Shown: one piece after another, positions 6,378 through 10,741 of the stretch
How the letters are laid out: every line of letters starts with the position of its first letter
Numbering within the stretch: the stretch's first letter is position 1
From: Candidatus Poribacteria bacterium
GTDB taxonomy: Bacteria; Poribacteria; WGA-4E; WGA-3G
NCBI GenBank assembly: GCA_028818995.1
Contig: JAPPMR010000286.1
Coordinates: 1-10,741, forward strand
Length of the DNA: 10,741 nt
Direction of reading: 5' to 3'
Program-made: the position numbers and the translations under genes
The notes under the pieces: generated by a model
What the model saw: only the letters and a program-made list of their open reading frames with translations
Databases searched by the model: none
Told to the model about the DNA's origin: nothing

Positions 6378-7010
6378 TATAGAATTACCCTTAATTCGTG
6401 CCCATGATGTAGTGAGCTTATCCATAGGTTCAACAGGAAGTTGACCGATAGTATAACGGAAGTAGATATCATCTTCTGCGTCGTTTGGACCGCACCAGAC
6501 CCAATTTGCTTCACAATCTGGATCTTTCAAAATCTGACGCATCGTACCCGCACCAAATCCCCAGATACCTGCTCCGAATTTTTCATAAATTTCAAGTTCA
6601 TCTTCCCATTTACTGTCGTCGAAATTTACTTTTTCCCAACCATCATTTCGCTGGGCGATAGGTTTGCCAGTTTCACAACGCCAACCTTCTTCACCTGTGC
6701 CGATGTATTCGGGTTTATCGTCAAGGATAATGTCAGCAAGGAAACCACCCTTGCCAGCAGCCCCCGGTTCCGCATCGTGCACATAGACTGCTATTACAGC
6801 AAAGCCTTTGTCCAATTTGAATTCGCTAACGGTTGGTTGCTGCCAATTTCCGTTTTCAGCGACCTTTTCTCCGTTTACGAAAACAACCCAGGTATTGTCA
6901 CCACTGACGCGCACTGTTCCGTTTTTTGGAACAGCATTCACGGTTTGTATTAGAATTATGCATCCAAAAAACAGTATAAGTGTTATGCATGCGATAAATC
7001 GATTGTTCAT
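6372..7010 (-). CDS. Secreted galactose-binding-like beta-sandwich protein, paralog 2
   Basis: A 212-residue exported paralog of the gene that follows it; by eye well over half of aligned residues agree, including VFVNGEKVAE, AVYVHDAEPGA, RNDGWEKVNFDDSKW (121-135), GIWGFGAGTMRQ, NWVW (169-172) and YFRYT (183-187). The signal peptide most likely ends at TVNA (26). As in paralog 1, the W-x-W...FRxT strand is at the C-terminal end, followed by KLTTSWARIK (198-207) and a short hydrophobic end. It differs by three mature cysteines (C112, C166, C173); C166 and C173 flank the W-x-W strand and could form a disulfide after export. The ATG has GGAGG six nt upstream. It is the first gene of a two-gene unit with its own promoter. 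Ligand unknown. Confidence 0.75.
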   Translation of the reverse strand: MNNRFIACITLILFFGCIILIQTVNAVPKNGTVRVSGDNTWVVFVNGEKVAENGNWQQPTVSEFKLDKGFAVIAVYVHDAEPGAAGKGGFLADIILDDKPEYIGTGEEGWRCETGKPIAQRNDGWEKVNFDDSKWEDELEIYEKFGAGIWGFGAGTMRQILKDPDCEANWVWCGPNDAEDDIYFRYTIGQLPVEPMDKLTTSWARIKGNSIW

Positions 7011-7084
7011 AAAAAACCTCCATTTTTATCTGTTTGGTATTGAACAAATTTTTAGATTCACGATAAAACAACGGATTGAAAATT

Positions 7085-7113
7085 ATTATAACCGTTGCTT
7101 CCTCACAACTCAA
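7085..7113 (-). promoter_or_regulatory. Promoter for the secreted paralog pair
   Basis: On the minus strand TTGAGT (7113-7108), a 17-nt spacer, then a perfect TATAAT (7090-7085). Transcription would start near 7078 with a leader of about 68 nt. It begins directly behind the stop of the upstream PhyH gene, so the pair can be expressed separately from it. Confidence 0.6.
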
Positions 7114-7115
7114 CT

Positions 7116-7892
7116 TCAAAATAGCGATGGAAAATGCCGATACGGATCTGCTGGCTCACGAAAGAGAATCTTTTGACGTTCCGTTAATTCTATTCCGTCC
7201 GGTTGTGCCACGCGCCGGGATGTCCACGCCATGTGTGAGACACAATATTTATATAAAAGTGATCGCCGCTGATGCTTTCCATTCCACGCAGCAGTGCCGT
7301 GTGTCAGTGCCTCACTAAACAGAATCGCTGATCCAGCAGGAGCGTTTGGAATCGTCACACAAGGTGATTGTTCTGGTGATGCTGCAATCTCGTGTGGTAG
7401 TCTATAATTGCTCTTATGGCTGCCGGAGATACAACAAAATCCGCCATATTCAGGACCAGTATCTGCTAAATTCCATGTTACTACAACAAAACCATTGGTA
7501 ATTTCGGTATCTCGAAATGCGTAATATTCTCCTTCCTTTGCATTTGAGGTAGGTGATGAAGCACCGTAATCAGCATGCAATCCACCTCTCGGCATCCCCT
7601 CCCGCATATACATACCGTAAATTCGGTCAAGTCGAAAGCAGTCGCCTAATCGGAAACGCAGAACTTCCATTATCTTCGGATGGTCAAGTAAATTACAAAA
7701 CGATTGACCCCACTGTAAAAAGCCTGCACCGTCCGGTGCGCTCCCAAATCTTTGAACCTTCCCCGGTATGGGAAGTTCTTGATCGTCAATTCGTTGATTG
7801 AGTTCTACAACCTCATCAGAATCCAAGACATCTTCAATAACTAAGTAGCCTTGCACGTCAAAAAGGTACTGCAGTGTCTGTAGGTCGCTCAT
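7116..7892 (-). CDS. PhyH family Fe(II)/2-oxoglutarate dioxygenase, short form
   Basis: A 258-residue cytoplasmic dioxygenase of the phytanoyl-CoA dioxygenase superfamily, the usual length for bacterial members. Iron ligands are H106-x-D108 in GGLHADYG and H198 in EALTHGT; R209 or R210 in QRRSLLYKY is placed for 2-oxoglutarate. The N-terminal FDVQGYLVIEDVLD and the central GGFCCISGSHKSNY loop are hallmarks of the family, the latter common in members that oxidise natural-product-like or small polar substrates. It has little obvious similarity to the 388-residue dioxygenase at the left of the window beyond the core fold, so they are not recent duplicates. AGGAAGG lies about 8 nt before the ATG. 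A gap of 52 bp separates it from the ATPase gene upstream on the same strand; co-transcription is plausible. Substrate unknown. Confidence 0.88.
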   Translation of the reverse strand: MSDLQTLQYLFDVQGYLVIEDVLDSDEVVELNQRIDDQELPIPGKVQRFGSAPDGAGFLQWGQSFCNLLDHPKIMEVLRFRLGDCFRLDRIYGMYMREGMPRGGLHADYGASSPTSNAKEGEYYAFRDTEITNGFVVVTWNLADTGPEYGGFCCISGSHKSNYRLPHEIAASPEQSPCVTIPNAPAGSAILFSEALTHGTAAWNGKHQRRSLLYKYCVSHMAWTSRRVAQPDGIELTERQKILFREPADPYRHFPSLF

Positions 7893-7911
7893 AAACTTAC
7901 CTTCCTATTTT

Positions 7912-7931
7912 ATAGAATCTGCTGATTCTAT
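7912..7931. other. Perfect 8-bp palindrome before the short PhyH gene
   Basis: ATAGAATC (7912-7919) and GATTCTAT (7924-7931) enclose TGCT in the 52-bp gap between the ATPase stop and the PhyH start. It could be an operator, a weak attenuator or chance; on the minus strand it is followed by TATAAAATAG, not a T-tract. Confidence 0.35.
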
Positions 7932-7944
7932 GGACGAGAATTTA

Positions 7945-8838
7945 CTATCTAATATCAGTAAGTGCTAATTGTCCGGCGAGGTCTTTGATAAACTGAAATG
8001 CGACTCGACCAGAGCGTCCACTGGATGATGCTTCCCATTCCAATGCTGCACGGTGTAATTCCTCTGTCGGTATGGAGATACCTCGTTTTTTGGCATAATG
8101 GGAAACAATCTGTAAATAAGTGTGCTGCGAAATTCGATAGAAAGCGAGTCGTAATCCAAAACGGTCGCTTAATGAGACTTTTTCTTCTGTTGCCTCGCGT
8201 GGATAAAGTTCATCTTCTTCGTTCTGGGGATATTGGTTTTCACTGACCTGCCGAGGCATCAGATGCCGACGATTAGAGGTTGCATAAATAAGAATGTTGT
8301 CGGGACATTCGGAAATCCCACCTTCCAACATTGCTTTCAATTCACGATATTCCGGTTCGTTTTCGCTAAAAGCAAGGTCATCACAAAAAAGAAGGTAACG
8401 TTCCGGACGTTCCCACAACAATTCCGTAATTTCCTGTAAATGGACCAACCCCTCTTTACTAATACCGATTAACCGAAGCCCATCGTCAGCATAACGGGTC
8501 AACATCGCTTTCACCAGAGAAGATTTTCCAGTGCCACGGTCGCCCCATAGTAGCGCATGGTTTGCCGGTAATCCTTGTAGAAACTGTCGTGTATTTCTAT
8601 CCAATGTCCTACACTGTGTATCTATACCAATTAAATCCGTAGTATCAACAAGATGCGGATGTTTAACAGGGATAATCTGTCCTATGCCATTTTGCTGTCG
8701 CCACCGAAAGGCTATATAATCGTCAAACACTCCACTTGACGATTGAACTGCGGGCATTTGCCACCGGGTTAATAAACTATCGGCTTTTTCAAGTAGTTGG
8801 ATAAAAAGTTCTTCTTGTTTCAGTTCTTTTTCAGACAT
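7945..8838 (-). CDS. DUF815-type AAA+ ATPase
   Basis: A 297-residue predicted ATPase of the DUF815 family. Residues 66-92 (VDTTDLIGID...NTRQFLQGLPANHALLWG) lead into Walker A GDRGTGKSS (99-107), Walker B LLFCDDL (149-155), sensor 1 IYATSNRRH (184-192), the SDRFGLRL box (224-231) with a likely arginine finger R226, and a C-terminal GRSGRVAFQF (274-283) sensor 2-like region. This order and wording are those of DUF815 proteins, whose cellular role is not established; they are soluble and resemble clamp-loader or chaperone-like AAA+ modules. All nucleotide-binding residues are intact and length is typical. No Shine-Dalgarno precedes the ATG. It is the first gene in front of the short PhyH gene, 52 bp away, but a functional link is not evident. 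Confidence 0.9.
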   Translation of the reverse strand: MSEKELKQEELFIQLLEKADSLLTRWQMPAVQSSSGVFDDYIAFRWRQQNGIGQIIPVKHPHLVDTTDLIGIDTQCRTLDRNTRQFLQGLPANHALLWGDRGTGKSSLVKAMLTRYADDGLRLIGISKEGLVHLQEITELLWERPERYLLFCDDLAFSENEPEYRELKAMLEGGISECPDNILIYATSNRRHLMPRQVSENQYPQNEEDELYPREATEEKVSLSDRFGLRLAFYRISQHTYLQIVSHYAKKRGISIPTEELHRAALEWEASSSGRSGRVAFQFIKDLAGQLALTDIR

Positions 8839-8888
8839 CGTACAAAATGTGCGTAATACTTTTACAAAAATCTGCTGTATGAATAAAT

Positions 8889-8918
8889 AGTTTACTACTT
8901 ATTGATAGAGAATGTCAA
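8889..8918 (-). promoter_or_regulatory. Candidate promoter for the DUF815 gene
   Basis: On the minus strand a perfect TTGACA (8918-8913) is followed after 18 nt by TAAACT (8894-8889), four of six. Leader about 45 nt to the ATG at 8838. The -10 is weak. Confidence 0.35.
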
Positions 8919-9009
8919 ACCAAATTTATTGCACAAGGATATTTAGATTTAAGAGTTTTCTGGCATTGAGATTTACTGAAAGTTAATACCAGAAACATGA
9001 ACATTGTTC

Positions 9010-9201
9010 TTTAGTCCCGTAAGGACGCTATGTTTATAGAAAACGAGTACCCCTCCAGTTCTTTAGTCCCGTGAATCAACGCCAAATACGCGTTTAGTAT
9101 TTGTCGGGGACGATATGTTAAGTCTTCTATGCCGTTCCTACGGAACTCAAGAGAGGATGGACGACATTTTTCTATAAACATATCGTCCCTACGGGACTAA
9201 A
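9010..9201. repeat. 192-bp inverted-repeat element with 34-bp arms
   Basis: The left arm 9010-9043 (TTTAGTCCCGTAAGGACG...) and the right arm 9168-9201 are inverted copies, 32 of 34 positions matching. A third, split copy of the arm starts inside at 9062 (TTTAGTCCCGT) and resumes at 9108 (GGACGATATGTT). A direct repeat of 15 nt (9006-9020 and 9058-9072) marks the duplication. There is no reading frame worth calling. It fits a non-autonomous palindromic mobile element with internal duplication, lying between two same-strand transcription units. Confidence 0.65.
9071..9103. repeat. Hairpin unit nested inside the inverted-repeat element
   Basis: GTGAATCAACGCCAAAT (9071-9087) is identical to 1546-1562 in the other palindromic element. 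In both places it leads into a hairpin that begins with CAAAT and closes with ATTTG; here the stem is CAAATAC (9083-9089) with GTATTTG (9097-9103). Here the unit interrupts a copy of the outer arm. Confidence 0.5.
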
Positions 9202-9297
9202 AACACGGGCAAGATGGCAACACATAAATTAACGTTATAGTAAAAAACTATCAAGAATATTTAAAACTAAATAACCCTGTTTATCGCACGAATCGCT

Positions 9298-10080
9298 TCA
9301 ATTGTCCCCACGAAACTGCCAATTTGCCAACTGAATTAACAGCAAGCGGTCCTTGAAACTTAAGTACGCCAAGATTTGCTGAATCGTCTGATTCAAACCG
9401 TGCCAATCCATGAAAACGAGACCACCCTTCTTTTCAAGGTCATCAACGCCTTCCTCATAGCCAGGTGTAAACCCGACTTCGTCTCCTTGTTCAATTTTCA
9501 CTTTTGTAAGCCATTTAAAGGGCATGGCGACTTCGTAAATCATGCCGCCCTTTCCCAATTCGGGTGTTGGAACAATGGCAATATCGGAGTTAGGAAGATC
9601 TGCATTTTTCACCGCGCTATAGTCAGTAATATGCGCTTTATTTTTGATAAGCGCAAAGTTGGGTTTACATGCAGGTTGTCCGGCACCCACTTTTTCCCAA
9701 TCAATATACAAGAAAATCGTATCGCCTTTCCAAGACTCAGCGGGATTCGCTGCTGGCGTAAATTCGTCATCCCGGACTGCGGCAGCAAAATAAAATGTGT
9801 CTTCATCATACATAGTTGACCATGTCATCGTGAGGTCATCTTTTCCTTTCCATATCCCCTTACCCCGAAGCAGTTCTTTTTCTGAGTCGAAGGCTACCCA
9901 GACAGCGTATTGCCAGTCGTTAAGTTTTCCATCAATTTTCGGTGTGCTCGGCGGCATGCCTGCGATAGATTCTCCATATTTCAGTCCATAGGTGTCACTG
10001 TTGTCCTCTGGAAGGAAATCACTTTTCGCTGAAAAGACAAAGAGAACACATAGGATTGTAGATAGGATTACTGATTTCAT
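9298..10080 (-). CDS. Secreted CBM9-like carbohydrate-binding protein
   Basis: A 260-residue exported protein with a family 9 carbohydrate-binding-like (DOMON-type beta-sandwich) domain. The signal peptide likely ends at SAKS (20). The hallmark opening PKIDGKLNDWQYAVWVAF (47-64) is followed by DDLTMTWSTMYDEDTFYFAAAVRDDEF (81-107), a SWKGDTIFLYIDW block (116-128), IYEVAMPFKWL (181-191) and GDEVGFTPGYEEG (199-211), the usual order in this family. No catalytic domain is attached, so a role in binding or presenting a polysaccharide at the cell surface is inferred. ATG 10080 is preferred: AAAGGAG lies 9 nt upstream, whereas the alternative TTG at 10089 abuts that site. It is the last gene of a unit that starts with two small ORFs, 29 nt downstream of the second. 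No clear terminator follows; the inverted-repeat element lies 97 bp beyond its stop. Confidence 0.8.
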   Translation of the reverse strand: MKSVILSTILCVLFVFSAKSDFLPEDNSDTYGLKYGESIAGMPPSTPKIDGKLNDWQYAVWVAFDSEKELLRGKGIWKGKDDLTMTWSTMYDEDTFYFAAAVRDDEFTPAANPAESWKGDTIFLYIDWEKVGAGQPACKPNFALIKNKAHITDYSAVKNADLPNSDIAIVPTPELGKGGMIYEVAMPFKWLTKVKIEQGDEVGFTPGYEEGVDDLEKKGGLVFMDWHGLNQTIQQILAYLSFKDRLLLIQLANWQFRGDN

Positions 10081-10109
10081 CTCATTCAACTCCTTTGATG
10101 CAGAATTAT

Positions 10110-10217
10110 CTACTGTTTCTTTTCAGAATTGTTGAAAATTTGTTTTAACCATTCTTCAAGTTGTATGTCGTTAGAAACCGCTTTTATTCGCCACAATCCG
10201 CCTAACCTGATACCCAT
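10110..10217 (-). CDS. Small ORF, 35 aa, charged peptide, or second half of a frameshifted gene
   Basis: ATG to TAG, 35 residues: MGIRLGGLWRIK at the start and an amphipathic, charged end with LEEWLKQIF and SEKKQ. It overlaps the end of the 34-aa membrane ORF by 16 nt in another frame and has no ribosome site of its own, so it would need translational coupling. Alternatively it is the soluble tail of one protein of about 65-70 residues split by a frameshift. It ends 29 nt before the CBM9-like start. I do not recognise it. Confidence 0.4.
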   Translation of the reverse strand: MGIRLGGLWRIKAVSNDIQLEEWLKQIFNNSEKKQ

Positions 10218-10306
10218 GCAATAGTGATAGCGAGTATCACTGTAAAAAATAAAGTAGGAATAAGATATGACAGTGCTCCTCTAACGAATATCTCCAATGT
10301 GGGCAT
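10202..10306 (-). CDS. Small ORF, 34 aa, single-helix membrane peptide
   Basis: ATG to TAG, 34 residues. The first third is MPTLEIFVRG; the rest is a hydrophobic helix (about 12-32, with LIPTLFFTVILAITIAW). AAGGAG sits exactly 7 nt before the ATG, and a near-consensus promoter lies 45 nt upstream, which makes this a credible translated ORF despite its size. It is the first ORF of the unit that leads to the CBM9-like gene. It may be a complete micropeptide or the membrane half of a frameshifted small protein continued by the next ORF. Function unknown. Confidence 0.55.
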   Translation of the reverse strand: MPTLEIFVRGALSYLIPTLFFTVILAITIAWVSG

Positions 10307-10350
10307 TGATATACTCCTTACACATAAAACTTAACAAAACAGTTTCTAAC

Positions 10351-10379
10351 ATTTTACTTGTTTAGACTATCAGTGTCAA
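10351..10379 (-). promoter_or_regulatory. Near-consensus promoter of the CBM9 operon
   Basis: On the minus strand a perfect TTGACA (10379-10374), exactly 17 nt, then TAAAAT (10356-10351, five of six). Transcription would start near 10344, about 38 nt ahead of the first small ORF. It is the best-matching promoter in the window. Confidence 0.7.
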
Positions 10380-10508
10380 ACAAAATCGAAACCGTTCAAT
10401 TCTCAAACATACTTTTATGGGAAGACTTGTAATCCTGATTAATTTCAATACTGCAACCTGTCTCGTAAATCGTTAAACGCGTTTCCTTTCAGAAAATCCA
10501 TCTTCATC

Positions 10509-10617
10509 GTAGGGGCGGGTCCCCGGGGAATGCCAACAGACATTCATACCGTTAATTTGGTGCCCGCCCATTGTTTCCATTAATGAGAGATGTCGAGGTG
10601 CGGGGACCTCGCCCTAC
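10509..10617. repeat. 109-bp inverted repeat with GTAGGGGCG ends
   Basis: The left arm 10509-10525 (GTAGGGGCGGGTCCCCG) and right arm 10601-10617 (CGGGGACCTCGCCCTAC) are near-complementary, differing by one shifted base. The arms are GC-rich compared with the flanks. It resembles the palindromic intergenic repeats elsewhere in the window, all of which end in GTAG, but its sequence is distinct. Confidence 0.55.
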
Positions 10618-10718
10618 AAATGATTTATGAGATACGCTCTACATTCAAAAACGAAATTGAATGCTTCAATTATTCACCTAAGTAGATAGTCCATCCTAAA
10701 TTTATATGTATCATCAAT

Positions 10719-10741
10719 AGTCGGGAATCGGAGTTCCCTCC
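10719..10741. repeat. Partial copy of the GTAGGAG repeat, cut by the window edge
   Basis: The last 23 bases are the reverse complement of 2873-2895 with a single mismatch. The rest of the copy lies outside the window. Confidence 0.6.

Larger units (their letters stand above)
8839..9297. other. Intergenic stretch with promoter and repeat element
   Basis: This 459-bp stretch holds the candidate ATPase promoter (8889-8918) and the 192-bp inverted-repeat element (9010-9201). The rest, 8919-9009 and 9202-9297, is AT-rich; I see no gene, no strong terminator and only a 5-bp ATAGT/ACTAT hairpin near 9238. Confidence 0.6.
10307..10741. other. Non-coding stretch at the right edge
   Basis: This 435-bp stretch holds the operon promoter (10351-10379), an inverted repeat (10509-10617), an AT-rich 7-bp hairpin (CATTCAA 10642-10648 with TTGAATG 10657-10663) and the first bases of another dispersed repeat at the edge. 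No supported gene is seen on either strand. Confidence 0.6.

Noticed and set aside
6441..6953. 170-aa open frame on the plus strand
   Set aside because: It lies wholly opposite the secreted paralog 2, has no ribosome site, and its peptide is rich in Phe/Thr/Ile as expected from an antisense reading of a Glu/Asn/Asp-rich gene.
7116..8838. AAA+ ATPase with dioxygenase as a defence system
   Set aside because: The ATPase matches DUF815 closely and no nuclease, methylase, sensor or toxin is nearby.
9006..9201. Possible CRISPR array, because of repeated TTTAGTCCCGT units
   Set aside because: Copies are few, differ in orientation, spacing is irregular (about 50 and 130 nt), and no cas gene is near. 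An inverted-repeat element explains them.
9376..9819. 147-aa open frame on the plus strand
   Set aside because: Antisense shadow of the CBM9-like gene, which has a signal peptide, domain motifs and ribosome site on the other strand.
10418..10477. 19-codon ORF on the plus strand
   Set aside because: No Shine-Dalgarno or promoter, very short, and it lies upstream of and opposite to the CBM9 operon.

Overview
The window reads as an accessory stretch of an uncultured, AT-leaning Gram-negative-type bacterial genome. Three things together suggest Candidatus Poribacteria or a close relative: two unrelated-looking PhyH-type dioxygenases within 8 kb, several secreted proteins with sugar-binding-like folds, and many short palindromic intergenic repeats with GTAGG-type ends. 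This placement is inference; no rRNA or phylogenetic marker is present.

Layout. 1-139 is the wreck of a transposase with a one-base frameshift. 284-1450 (+) is a 388-aa PhyH family Fe(II)/2-oxoglutarate dioxygenase with a clear promoter and Shine-Dalgarno. 1481-1626 is a composite palindromic element whose right end overlaps the stop codon of a convergent family 4 glycosyltransferase (1623-2819, -). 2820-3050 holds a second palindromic repeat and a short AAT tract. 3051-4154 (-) encodes an unrecognised membrane-anchored protein with three copies of a Trp-Asp beta-hairpin motif. 4341-5636 (+) is a fold-type I PLP aminotransferase, separated by a hairpin terminator from a convergent tandem pair of secreted paralogs (5710-6312 and 6372-7010, -) that look like galactose-binding-type beta-sandwich domains in permuted order. 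The pair has its own promoter just behind the stop of a second, 258-aa PhyH dioxygenase (7116-7892, -). Upstream of that is a DUF815-type AAA+ ATPase (7945-8838, -). 8839-9297 is intergenic and holds a 192-bp inverted-repeat element. 9298-10306 (-) is a small operon with a near-consensus promoter: a 34-aa one-helix membrane peptide, an overlapping 35-aa peptide, and a secreted CBM9-like protein. 10307-10741 is non-coding apart from that promoter, one more inverted repeat and the start of another repeat copy.

How the genes fit together. No pathway is completed inside the window. The recurring themes are oxidative tailoring (two PhyH enzymes), glycan handling (GT4, CBM9-like protein, the secreted pair) and secretion (four proteins with signal peptide or anchor). 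I see no defence system, CRISPR array, rRNA or tRNA. The least expected signals are: (i) one hairpin unit nested inside two different palindromic repeats; (ii) the secreted paralog pair with permuted domain order and a shared C-terminal tail; (iii) the unannotated overlapping small ORFs ahead of the CBM9-like gene; (iv) the triple motif in the unknown anchored protein.
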